Assembly: GCA_002633005.1 (NCBI GenBank) | Contig: NMRA01000015.1 | Location: 1,844,200-1,908,199, forward strand | Direction of reading: 5' to 3' | Source: Phoronis australis | Taxonomy: Eukaryota; Phoronida; Phoronidae | DNA: 64,000 nucleotides | Shown here: positions 51,254-62,757 of the stretch, in pieces | Layout of the letters: every line of letters begins with the position of its first letter | How positions within the stretch are numbered: position 1 is the stretch's first letter | Program-made: the position numbers and the translations under genes | Notes under the pieces: generated by a model | Database searches by the model: none | The model's input: only the letters and a program-made list of their open reading frames with translations | Told to the model about the DNA's origin: nothing

Positions 51254-54200
51254 ATGGTACATCGGTGTGTGTGCGCCAACTGTGCTAACACCAGCCAGGT
51301 GGAAGGCGGGACCCTATTTAGGTTTCCCAAAGACAAGCATCTGGCCGCGAAATGGCACGTTTTCGTGTGCACTGCTCGTCATTGGAAAATGACTGTCGAG
51401 TCGGCCATATCTGTCGGAGCCGAAATATGCTCCGACCACTTTGAGGACGGCTTCTTCGACGACAAACATATCATGAAGTTTGAAGCTGGTCTTGTGAAAA
51501 GGTATAAGTTATCTTCATAATTTATGGCTTAGATCCATGACGCTTTCTCAGTGCTTGAACTATAACGATCTTTTTTTGCAATCACCATAGTTCTCGCGGT
51601 CAACAGTTGCTGAGTGTTGCCGGTGGTATTTCTTTGGAATGTTGCCCAGTAGGACCAGTAGGCTATTTGTTGATTCAACTGTTCTTGGTGTTGTGTGTGT
51701 AGCAGCGCTAGTTGAGCATCATGTTGACCCCATGCAATTTCATTTGCTGATGGTTCTCAAAGTCAAGTCACGCGAAGTCAGTAAGGATCATTTAGGGTAT
51801 CATATTTTTGAGAATCATTGTCTTCAGCCAAATTAGAGTGGAGATATACATCTGGTACTATGGGGAGAGCAGCACTTGGGTGGACAATACCATCAGCCCC
51901 CTATGGTGCACACCGCCCATGCCGATGGGCGGCCCAGCTCTGAAGTAACTACATACATGTACTATAGCCCTGTTGTAGATGTGCTTCCAGTGAATCATAT
52001 GAGCCTCTGTTAGCTACTCGCTAATGGGAAATTGCCTATTAGCTGAATGGTTAGCACGCTTGCCGGTTTTATGGGGGTCGTGGATTCGATTCCTGAGTCT
52101 GGTAATCTCGGCTATTACTACAGCCCCCCCCCAGCCCCCTACGAGGCTATGGTGCGCTTCAGAGACCACTGTATTTNTTAGCACGCTTGCCGGTTTTATG
52201 GGGGTCGTGGGTTCGATTCCTGAGTCGGGTAATCTTGGCTATTACTACAGCCCCCCCCCACAGCCCCCTACGAGGCTATGGTGTGCCTCTGAATATCAGA
52301 GACCACTGTATTTGAGCATCAGGAGGTTCTTTGTGGGGTTTTGTCAACCAAGTAATAGATGGTGGTGTGCTGACAAAAGTTTGAACTGTTCTAACCATAC
52401 ATCAAGGTAACTAAACTACACGGTCAAAGGACTCATAAACACGGGCACGGACACATGAACACGACTCATGGACCTGCAAACACCGTCCGCTGACTCACAA
52501 ACATGGGAATGGACTCACAAAACATGATCCACGTACCCAAATACGCGGGACACGGACTCATAGTCACGAGGAAACAAGGTTAACGGACAGTGGACGGTGT
52601 TTGCAGATCCATGCGTCTGTGGCCCGTGTTTATGAGTCCACTGACCATGTAGTTTAGGTACCTTGTACATGTACTGTTCATAGCTAAGCATTTATCTGCC
52701 CTTCAGTGGAACTTGACAGTGACCCTCATTGGAATGTGTTTATGACAGTTTTTCATGGTTAATTAGTTTAGGCATTTCTTTGTAAATATTAAGTCTTAAG
52801 TTATCTATTGTTGAATGGAGACAACATTCTTGGGAAATCTATTTTCTTCTTTATTGAATAGACCTTATTTGTTTATGTTTCATTTCCTGGTTTTCTTTAG
52901 ATTTCAATTGACTTGATGGAGCCTCTATTATATTAGATGTTTGTGGACTCTGACAACCTATTGTGTTTTCATACCTGTAGCAGATTAACTCTATAATCCT
53001 ATCCAGCTGCCCCCATTGTTAAGTCTTAACTTGTATTTACAATCATCCCAGTCCAAACTTTTTCTCATTGGTTACTTTTGTATTTGGTACACATTCATAT
53101 TAGTGGAATAGGTTCACTTGCAAGTTTGATGTAATACCTTTATACTACCATGCCAGAAGCTTTTATACATCATATTTAACACTTGTGTTTTTCTCTATAA
53201 ACCACCTTGGGGTTTTTCCTTGCATAATAAAACCTAGAACCCTAAAGTGGATTCAGAGAATCTTTTTCACCACAGTAATACCAGTTAGGGCTAAAATGTA
53301 TCCTGTAATAGATTTATTTTGTCAATGTTGTCATTTCATAATTTTGTCAAAAATGCCTTCGGGGCAAGACTGGATGTCTTGTCTGTTATTCAGTCTTGGA
53401 TAATTATAGCTTAGCTATTGAAACAGTTGTTCATTTCATTGTAATGATATTATTGACATGGTGATGAACAGGATCTCTTCAAAATATCCATTCCTGCACC
53501 TTTTCACATTTTACTAGTTTCGACTGACTTCAGTATGTAATTTACTTAATATCTGGGGTACTTAGACTCAGCCTTTGTGACTGACATTTAACATGGTGAC
53601 CCTTTTTTAAACATTTCAGTTTACAGACTTGTGCCATATACATGTAGAATTTATTTTTGAGTGCAATTAACATTTACAAATTTTATCAGGCGGTTAAAGT
53701 TAAAACCAGGAGCAGTGCCTACACGACAGAAGTCAGCAGATGGCAGTGAAATCCCAACCAAAAAGCCAAGGAGAGACAGTGTTGCTGCCACGAAGCTTGC
53801 ACAATCCAGAGTATGATTAAGTTACTGGTCACTAAACTACACAGTTTTGTGGATGCATTCCATAGTCAGATTATTCTATTCAGTTGCTTGAGCTTTAGTG
53901 GACTAAATAATAATTATGGAAATCCTGTTTGTAATCACGTTTAATTTCAGCTGTAACTGCTGTGAGTATTTTGGGAATTTTCCTGTCCCCTGATTGGTCA
54001 AAAGAAGTCAGATTCAATGAGGCAACGTTCAATATTCGTTAATCATATAATAAAACAAACTTAGTGAACAGAGGAGTAAGTCAACACAAGAAGTTTTAGT
54101 TTTGCCGCGGCATTACTCAAGTGAAGATACTCTTTGTTTTACCTTTTTGAAAATCAGTAATTATAAACATTTTTGTTGTGTCGCATCACACTAAAATGCA

Positions 54201-57200
54201 TTTATCTTGGCATTGACTCAATGCAACATGGTAATGTCATTGCCTGTACATTGTACATTATATCCACATTTATTTCAGTTGAAGGTTGAGATGAAACAGA
54301 TGGCAGTGAAGAGACGTCAACAGCAGCTGCCTCACGCTCAAGGTGCACCATCCACGTCATCTCTGTCCACCGATGATCCGCCCTTATCAGATGTCACAGC
54401 CATGCACACAACTGAGGTCGCTTTCAATGCACCAAGCTCAGAGACTCCCACCCATGCACTGCAGCACCCTCCAGTGGTCACTGTTACTTATATTACAACA
54501 GCGACTCAGGTGGCTCCAAGTATCTCAAGCGTTGGTACACAGACTTACACTGACATGGTTACAACTGGTACTCAAGTGTCTCCAGAAATGCTTACGATTG
54601 GTACACAAACCAATGTCATTAGTAAGTGAATCACTATTTTGTAGTACAACTTTTTCAGATTGCTTTTGCATTCATTTTCAGTTCATGATGTTAATTGGGT
54701 TTACCTTTCATGTTATTGTATACAACTGTTTTAGAACATTGCCTGATGTTTTTATTTACATCATGTCACCATTGTTATAATTTTGTGCTGTAATTGATTA
54801 CATACATATCTATTTATTTTCCAATGTGGCATTCTATATTAGTTCAATAGTATTTCAACACATGATGTTATCCATCACCTCATAGCATACCCAGTATAAC
54901 AATTATTTTTTACTTCATGAGTTGCCACAAAAATGGAATTATTACGCTCATTTTAAAGTATATTTATTTTGTTTCATCAGAAGCTGATATGGAGGAATAC
55001 GAGCAGCAGCAAGAAAACAGGCAAACTGCTGCTGTGGCACAATCAAGCTCTCCTCCACAGCCATCCACTTCACGTAAAAGTTCTTCCAGCTCTGTAGATG
55101 ACTCTGGATCTTCTTACATTCCGAGCTCCTCAGATGTGGAATCCAGCCCAGAAAAAATGAAGAGGTATATAATGGTAGTTATTTGATAACCCTGGATTCT
55201 TATTGTCCTACAGCGTACGAGGAAATTGTTGCCTTTGGTATGCTCTTGTGTATTCTAGCCATGTTTTCTTCTGCTTAGGTGTTCCTTATTGATACATTGA
55301 CTTACACCAGACACCAGTGTTGGCTGTCTCTTGTTGTGTAAGATTACTGAGTTCAAATATGAAGTCGTAATATACACACCTGAACATTTTTCGGTGGCTG
55401 AACTTTTTTTAAGTACTGTTGTGCTTTTTTTAAGTACTGGGCTTGTGTGCACTAAGCTATAGTGGGATAGAAATTCTGAGCTGTGGATTCCATATAATTA
55501 TGATGGGCCGGTTGCTGCAGTACTGTCATTTGTGTATTTGTGCTATTGGAGCTGTACGATTCTTGAATATGTTACTCTTTTTTAGACCATCGAGAATAAA
55601 GCAGGAAAAGTACTTGGCAAAAGATGACGACAGAATCCTCTTGGTTTTTGAGTCCATGCTGTTACAGTTATTGTCATTTTGCATGACATGCAGACGGAGG
55701 GCAACACCCCAGTTGATCAAGTTTATCGGCACCATGGTTGTGATCCATCAGGTGTGCTCTCAATCAAACTGCCCAGGATACACTTGGTCCTCACAGCCAA
55801 GTATAGACCAGCTGCCTCTTGGAAACATTCTGTTGTCACTATCAATTCTTTGTGCTGGCAGTTCAGCATCCAAAACCCTGAGGGTTTTAAAATTCATGGG
55901 CGTGAAAGCCTATCACTACTCGACGTTTTATCGCCACCAAAAAATGTATCTCAACGGCGCCATCATGAGAGTTTGGGAAACACAGCAGGCCGAGCTCCTG
56001 AGAACCCTGGGTGATGACGTGCTTCTGGGTGGTGATGCCCGTTGTGACAGCCCAGGACACACGGCGAAATATGGCAGCTATACTTTCATGGACTTAAAAC
56101 GGAATAAGATTGTTGCCATGGAGCTAGTACAGGTATTAAAAATTACATTGTGCTTGCATGACCTGGGTTGGATCACAAATGTGTCTATTACCTTTGCACA
56201 TGAATATTTTTCCATGGCAAATGTTTTGTTCACTGAAAAGGGATCTGTGAACTTCCGAAATGAGACTTTACTTTTCATTAACTGTACCAGGACCAGGTGG
56301 AGTCAAATGGCTAGAATTTTTATGTTCTAAAATCTCACAATTGATTGATGTTATACTTAAGATGCAAATTTTTATACGAATGTATTTTTGCTTTGATATT
56401 GCATTGAGTGGTGTTCCAATGGTAATGTTTACTCATTTCCTGTTGTTTGTGATCCTCTTGATCGGTATGTAGAGACAATCTGTGACATTGTAAGCTAAGT
56501 GGCTCAACTATCTGCTCTTACTGCTAGACTATTTCTATAATTTTAACACATAATTTAGGTGTGTTTTATACTGTCTTTTAGGTAGTCTTATCAGGTGTCA
56601 GTTTTGTACTCATTTTTGGTTTTTGCTTCATTTATTTCAGAAAAATGAAGTTGCAGGCTCCTATCACATGGAATTGGAAGGATTCAAAAGGTGCCGACTG
56701 AAGCTGTTGGACCATGTGGTTCCTCAGAGTCTGACAATTGTGACAGATCGTCACCCTTCCATTAATAAATGGATTGCAGATTACTGGGCTATTGTCAAGC
56801 ACTTCTTTGATATTTGGCATATAGCTAAAGGTACGGTGACATACAAAAAAGTTCCTGAAAATGCTTATCATTGAAGTCAAAGTTTTAGTGAGTTCTCGTC
56901 ACTTTGCATCGAATTTTTTTTTCAAGTTTTTTTATAACTTAAGTATGTTAGCCAAATTTTGGCATGATTCATCAACTGTTGTTAAAAACTACTGGAACCA
57001 TTTTTATATGATGTGTGTTGTAGTAAATTAAAGTAAGGTGGCTTTGAACATATGCTCTTGTAAAAGTTGCCTTCAATTTTGAATAAGTGGGACTACGTTC
57101 ATCCTTGCGTGGCACCCGTACTCGCCTGGGGTTGTAGCATGTAATATTGAGAAGATTCTTGTTGCATTTCACTAATTTGTGATGGCCTGTAATTTTGCAT

Positions 57201-59416
57201 TAATTTGTTGTGCCTTCCTAGGTCTGCGTAAAAAACTGGCCCCACTGAGCAAGAAGTACCCATTGGTGAAGAAGTGGGAAGATGCAATCATAAATCATGT
57301 GTACTGGTGTGGCACAGAAAGTAAGGGTGATGGTGTCCTGTGTCTAGAGATGTGGCAGAGTTTGGGAAACCACATCGTGAACATACACACTCACAAAGAC
57401 AATAGTGTGTACACTGAGTGCAGGCACGGCCCCCTTCAACCTAGGGAATGGATGACTCCAGGTATGTAAGCGTTATATTTGCCATGCTTTATATGGTGAT
57501 ACCTGAATGCTTTTCATAATGAATGGCTTTGCTTTGCTGACGTTTGGAAATGGTAGAATTGTGCTCTTATTTACACTGCCAGCTTTGCCCACTTTATTCA
57601 AGATATGCATGGAAAACCAAATGATTCCTGTAAGGTATAGTTGCGATTCAGGTTATCAAAAGGGTAGTTTGGTTTTCACTATTTGTCAATCTTGGGTGTT
57701 GCGAGAAGTTGCCAGCTAATTCAGTGTTTCTCCTGCTATTACATAGCTACTGTTTCACTCTCACTCATTCTTATTTGTTGTACAAATGAAGTCTCTTTTT
57801 TCGAAGGTTTGATGAAACCTTCATACTCGTAGTTCCAGGCCTGTAATTGTGGCATGTTATTGTTAACTACGTATTGAGTTGATTACTGTGATGGTACAAG
57901 CAGTATTATTTATACAGGGACTGCTCAATATGAAGATCTTATGAAGGTGTTGGATAACAAGCTTTTGAGGAAAGACATCTCCAGGCTTTCTCCCGTTGGC
58001 CAGACCGCATCCTTAGAAGGATTCCACTCCCTTGTGAACCAATTTGCTCCAAAAATGAAGCATTTTGGTTACTCGGGGATGAATAGCAGGTTTGTATCAT
58101 AGTCATGTATCATGGGCTCTAATAGGGACGGGTAGGGGGTCATCACTGCACCAAGGTAGTCTGGGACATTCCACTGTCTTATTGTAGCTTCAGGCTTCCC
58201 TTGTGGAAAGCTTCATTGAGCATCAATCTGTATCTTTCAAAGATATTGTGGCATAAGTTTCAGACTTTTAGGAGTTATTTTTGTCTTTTTGAACTAACGT
58301 AAATCTGTACCCTGCCTCCATATATTCCATTAAAAACATTTGAAATACTCAACAGTGCATTTGTTATGAACACTTGGTATACCATTATTTGAAATATTCT
58401 GTGCTTCGTTCATCAACACGGATCACAATAGTTTGGGTGTGCTTTTGAAGCGGCTGGGGTTCAAAGCAAACTTTTTCACATTGCATGCCTTCTTTGACAT
58501 GCCAGCATTTGAATAACACTCTTCCTTACCTGAGTGAATTCTTTCCGTTTATGTTATCTGTTGAAAAATTCTTACTGTAATATTTTTCAGGCTTTTGTTA
58601 GCAGTTCTGCACTACAACGAAAATGCTGGCAGGGCGTGTGTTGTAGACACCGATGGTAACGCCAAGTGGAGTATGGCATTTCCGCGAGGTCGTAGGGGGA
58701 AAGCTGTTGTGAGACCAATCAAGATCGACCCAACATTTGGTATTTTTAAACTGTTCTCACCATATTCTTTTGAGTTGACGCCTATGTTTGCTAAATTCTC
58801 ACTGTTTTTCGAAAGTTCACGTAATCATCGAACACAATTTTTAATTTCTCAGTTTAAGCACCCTAGGCATTCACCTGAAAAGACATGGTATATTTGTCTT
58901 GTACTTATGCAGAATTCAGTTACATTTTTAATTTAAAAACAAAATTCTCCCGAGTTACTGCATTGTTCATATGAAAGCTGATCTCATAAGACGCACGTGT
59001 TTTGAAAAGAATGCAGACTATGAATAAAGTAAAAAAACTATGGTACTTAAGTTGCACGGTTTTGATTATTAAAGTAACCTGCTTCAAAAATAAAATGGGG
59101 TTAACTCTGGTTTTGGCCTTTGCTTGAAGGTTATAAAAGTAGGCGAAAACTTCCACTTAGGTGACGTCGTGTTTAACTTAAATCATTGATTCAAAATGTT
59201 TTTTACTTTAAATTGCAGTTGTTGTGCTTTTCAGAGTATGTGAACGAAGTAAGGAAGAATACCTTACACTTGTTGCGAAATAAAAGAGAAGCCAGTGACC
59301 TCGAAATTCGTTTGGAAATTGACGCCCCTCCAATGCTGAGTGCTGGTGCTCCAGATGTGTCCAAGGAGGAGGCCGTGGCACGGATGAGGAGCCGATATCC
59401 AGACAAATTCAATTAG
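51254..59416 (+). CDS. THAP-domain DDE transposase, Kolobok-like (10 exons, 791 residues)
   Basis: Exons 51254-51501, 53690-53810, 54279-54621, 54981-55164, 55586-56132, 56641-56830, 57222-57461, 57918-58089, 58591-58739, 59235-59416. All GT-AG, all in phase, no stops. Residues 1-90 form a THAP zinc finger: C5, C10, C59, H62 (C2CH), W34, FP at 24-25 and a downstream AVPT. Residues 130-300 are Ser/Thr/Pro/Gln-rich, with four TQ motifs spaced exactly 11 residues apart (Q200, Q211, Q222, Q233). Residues about 300-730 resemble THAP/Kolobok-type transposases: GGDARCDSPGH (D449), VTDRH (D517), FDIWHIAKG (538-545) and LEGFHSLVNQFAPK (E658), which together supply a plausible intact DDE triad. The assignment to Kolobok is from motif memory, not a search. 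An intact frame over ten exons points to a young element or a host gene under constraint. It converges with the P2X7-tail gene. Confidence 0.87.
52028..52313 (+). mobile_element. tRNA-derived SINE, partially duplicated across the N at 52177
   Basis: TTAGCTGAATGGTTAGCAC (52039 on) matches a Pol III A box, and GGATTCGATTCC at 52082-52093 or GGGTTCGATTCC at 52209-52220 matches a B box. The part from ttagcacgcttgcc to agaccactgtattt is present twice, either side of N 52177, with small differences, so the second copy may be an assembly artefact. Confidence 0.75.
52404..52664. mobile_element. Foldback (long inverted-repeat) element
   Basis: Begins aaggtaactaaactacacgg and ends as the reverse complement (agtttaggtacctt). 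Arms of about 90 bp share actcataaacacggg and cctgcaaacaccgtcc. The centre has more actcacaaacatgg-type words. Total 261 bp, no coding capacity. Confidence 0.75.
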
Positions 59417-59574
59417 ACTGCTTGTTTTGTCAATGGACAGTACTGATATTTCTTTCCATCACATACATGACAATGAATGATATTGGGGCATGAAAAGACT
59501 GACGACCCACACAGGTACTTTTTCGCCCCCTTACCGATGCATTATTTGGGACGGCAACAGTTTACTGCTAATCA

Positions 59575-59580
59575 AATAAA
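59575..59580 (+). terminator. Polyadenylation signal of the THAP transposase gene
   Basis: AATAAA about 160 bp after the stop at 59416. Confidence 0.6.
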
Positions 59581-60641
59581 CCTAAAAGCTATGCCACAAT
59601 ATTTATAGTCATTATATTGAAGTAACATTGAAATGTTTCAATGTTAGAACATAGTATGTCGCAGGGTTTATACAAAGCGGACAGCCATATGGCACGCTCA
59701 AAAGTGTTTCACGATTTCCAGTACTGGTACTATAAATACTCTGGCATTGCTATCTGTACAGCTTTCAAAAAAAACCCTAAAACATTGGTAGTGATGAAAA
59801 GATACATGTGTGGGTCGTCAGTCTTTTCGTGCCTGCCAATATCATTCAAATTATATGACAGAATAATCATTTGCACAGAATCCCAACTCTACTGTCTAAC
59901 ATTTTCTTGCGAGTTTTTGTGTGAGTGGTCCAAGCACTCTCCAGATTTCCCACTTCCTACACATGTGTATTATTTTGTGTGTTTTATACCATGTCATAGA
60001 CATCTGAAGCTATTTCATACTGGAGCTTTTGGGTGGAAATTCAGTAGTTTGCCATGTCATGGTAGTTGATGTCTTGTTGAATTACAGTAGAACTCGGTAA
60101 GTTGGAGCCAGTGAGACAGATATTTCATCGAAGTCAAAGTTACTTGGAGGCGTTACAGGAATTAATGCATGCTAGCCTTTCTAGTTTCCACTGAAGCACT
60201 CCAATGTAACGAGTCCTACTGTATAAGAAGAGGGCAGGAGATTCAGTCTCTACCTCAGACAATAGTCCAGATTTTTATGTAACAGCAATATTGTTGAATG
60301 TGTTCACTTGAAACTCACTAACAACTCCAGTGAGACCAATTCCTAAGTAAACCATAACTGATGTTGAGTTTAGAGGTTTATAATGTAGTTCTAGTAACAT
60401 TACACTTGTCATGACCATGTCACTATATGTTCCTGAACATCAATATATGCTACTTTCTTTGTCAATTGTTTACCATTCTGAAACCACAGAAATCCATCAT
60501 GGAATGCCAACTTCATTTTTGTACCAAAGTAGATAAGGCTACTCCCCGAGTCACAAGTTTTAGTAATAGAGTACTTAGGTAATGAGCTGGAGTTGGCATT
60601 CCAGGGCTAAGACAACTCGATATATATATACATAAATGAAA
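59581..60641. other. Gap between the convergent THAP and P2X7-tail genes
   Basis: About 1 kb. One plus-strand open frame (59641-60069) shows no family features and is not called. No clear repeat; a short TA run is at 60622. Confidence 0.5.
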
Positions 60642-62724
60642 CTAATGAGAAAACCCTTGAAACTCAAAGTCCTCCTCATTTCCCGGTGGAGGGTAAAAAG
60701 CTCTGATGCAGGCCACTGCGCATGCTGGAATTACAACACGGACAGTTCGTCCTAGGTGACCATGCACCCATCTTTGGAACTGTCTGTAGGCTATGTGCCG
60801 CATCCTTTTATCAAAGGGTCCGTCATAGCCATCCGGATATTGGCTTTTATACTGCAACCATGCAGTCTCCAAAACATCACGATTGATGCACACAGGTTGA
60901 AAACTTCCATGGTCCACGATACATTTTTTTCTTCTGTTTAAGTTGTCCCTCTTCATTTCGTCCTCAAGTTTAGCAATAACCTTGTTGACCTCTTGACAAC
61001 ATACTCTTTCTNTTAAGTTGTCCCTCTTCATTTCTTCCTCAAGTTTAGCAATAACCTTGTTGACCTCTTGACAACTTACTCTTTCTTCAATGACTGCAGT
61101 AGTCTGACAGTTGTCACACGTGCACCTGCAAGATGTGACAATATGTATACATTACTTTAGTAAACATCAAAATGTCGAATTGAAAAAATTACTGATTTAC
61201 CAAGAGTGTCTCGGCCAAATTAATGATTGAGGGTTTGCAATGACCTCAGTTTTCGAGAAGACTGATTGTTGAGCAGCGACCTGTTTTTTTAATAATCGTG
61301 AATATTACAGTAAACATTTTAAAAAACTTCTCCATATCCGATGCCTTCTATACTCTTTAGAAACTTTACCAGACGGTTCCTTCCAAAGTCAACTCGCACC
61401 CAAGCCATGTACCAATTTTCACAAATAACAGCAACATTAAGCACATAGGCATGAAAGCATTGACTTACACAAACTAAACCTGGTTAGAAAAACGTGTGTA
61501 CATTGCTCTGGCCCTAGAGTATGAAAATGAAGTGACCTGTTTTATAACCAATGGAATTCCCTCCGGCCCCCAGGTAAGAAAGTCTAAGTTGCAAAGTTGC
61601 AATTCTTTTTTCCTCTTGTTTACACTACACAGTTGAGTATTGGGAGGTGGTTCTCATTCATTCCCATGCATANGCTGACACCTGATTCATTGATGGAGGG
61701 GTCTGTTTTGTTAATAATCGTGAATATTACAGTAAACATTTTTAAAAACTCCATATCTGATGCCTTCTATACTCTTTAGAAACTTTACCAGACAGTTCCT
61801 TACCAAGTCAACTCGCACCCAAGCCATGTACCAATTTTCACAAATAACAGCAACATTAGGTACATAGGCACGAAAGCATTGACTTACACAAACTAAAACT
61901 GGTTAGAAAAACGTGTGTACATTGCTCTGGGTCCAAGTTGACTTGGCCTTAGAGTATGAAAATGAAGTGACCTGTTGTATAACCCATGGAATTCCCTCCG
62001 TCCCCCAGGTAAGAAAGTCTAAGTTGCAAAATTGCTATTCTTTTTTCCCCTTGTTTACACTACACAGTTGAGTATTGGGAGGTGGTTCTCATTCTTTCCC
62101 ATGCATACATTTATTCACTCACTAGTAAGACTGAGCTCATAGGAGTAGGAGACAATGCCCAATTGTCTGCCAGTGAAAGCCAGGATTCGAACCCGAGTCT
62201 CACAAAGGGGCCCAAACCAATGTGCCACTGTCTACAAATAATCAAAGACCACACATTGTTGAGTGATTTGCGTAAATGCAACGAGTCCCATTTTTTATCA
62301 CTGAAACTGGTACTTATCCACGGCTGAAAAATGATTCATCAGTGGGGACGAGGGCGCCTGGGAGTGACCGGTAAAGCTACTGAACTTAAAATTAAAAAAG
62401 ACCAAGTAGTAATTCGCGGTAGTATGATGCATATTTATAATATTCTTACCAGTCACTAACATTCTGTCGCAACTCCTGCGCACCTTCTGCCCGTTGATAT
62501 TCACTGCACGAACCGGCTGGGGCTGGATCGTCGACAACCGGAGCAAGGGGATCGAGGGAAAACGGTTCTACTAAAGAGAAGGTGTGAGCACAAATTGTTC
62601 CTATGGGGTCTGTCGCCTCCTCCTCCACATCCGAAACGTCAGAATCGTCTGAACACTCCACCTGACCCTCCCTGTATCTTTCAAAATATTCTTCATCTAC
62701 GCTGCTGTACTCACTGGGATCCAT
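60642..62724 (-). CDS. P2X7 intracellular (ballast) domain protein, stand-alone (2 exons)
   Basis: Minus-strand exons 62724-62450 and 61125-60642, joined TG|G in phase. Residues 1-91 are acidic (SDDSDVSDVEEEATD) and end NVSDW. Across the junction comes WCTCDNC, then ERVSCQEV, like the Cys-rich zinc-binding part of the P2X7 tail. Exon 2 continues CIVDHGSF, VCINRDVLETAWLQYK, RHIAYRQFQRWVHGHLGR, RVVIPACAVACIR and ends FEFQGF, each with a counterpart in the P2X7 C-terminal ballast (P2RX7_C) domain. No membrane segments or ion-channel part, so this is not a receptor. Stand-alone proteins of this type are, from general knowledge, annotated in invertebrates as P2X7-like. A segment of about 22 residues around ERV(S/C)CQEVNKVIAKLE is duplicated across N 61012 and is probably an assembly artefact. 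The start codon is 9 bp from the right-hand 25-bp inverted sequence. Function unknown; zinc binding inferred. Confidence 0.85.
60943..61077. repeat. Tandem duplication of about 67 bp around N 61012, inside coding sequence
   Basis: ttaagttgtccctcttcatt through cttgacaac(a/t)tactctttct occurs on each side of the N with two or three differences. Confidence 0.85.
61289..62108. repeat. Tandem duplication of about 400 bp around N 61673, in the P2X7-tail intron
   Basis: aataatcgtgaatattacag (about 61292 and 61713), ctatactctttagaaacttt, cttacacaaactaaa and gtattgggaggtggttctca recur in the same order. The copies differ by several indels. Confidence 0.85.
62105..62240 (-). mobile_element. tRNA-derived SINE, minus strand
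   Basis: The reverse complement contains ACTCGGGTTCGAATCCTGGC, a perfect Pol III B box (GGTTCGAATCC), preceded by GTGGCACATTGGTTTGGG, an A-box-like string, and followed by a short AATAAATG-type tail. It lies in the intron of the P2X7-tail gene and differs from the SINE at 52028. Confidence 0.6.
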
Positions 62725-62732
62725 ATTGTTTC

Positions 62733-62757
62733 TTTGTGTTCCCCAACACCACGTCAC
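62733..62757 (-). repeat. Right member of the 25-bp inverted pair
   Basis: On the plus strand tttgtgttccccaacacc then acgtcac. In inverted orientation it matches 51141-51165 at 24 of 25 bases, and a looser match (caatat then tccca) continues inward. It lies immediately upstream of the P2X7-tail start codon. Confidence 0.75.

Larger units (their letters stand above)
51502..53689 (+). other. Intron 1 of the THAP transposase gene
   Basis: About 2.2 kb. Holds a duplicated tRNA-derived SINE (52028-52313) and a foldback element (52404-52664); the remainder shows nothing I can support. Confidence 0.7.

Noticed and set aside
52024-52410. 128-codon frame in THAP intron 1
   Set aside because: It translates the duplicated tRNA-derived SINE and crosses an N.
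59641-60069. 142-codon plus-strand frame after the THAP gene
   Set aside because: It lies beyond the polyadenylation signal, is rich in Cys and aromatic residues typical of random AT-rich frames, and has no recognisable motif.
51141-62757. Identification of a TTAA target-site duplication for the putative transposon
   Set aside because: TTAA occurs near both ends, but not at matched distances from the inverted 25-mers, and it is common in AT-rich DNA.
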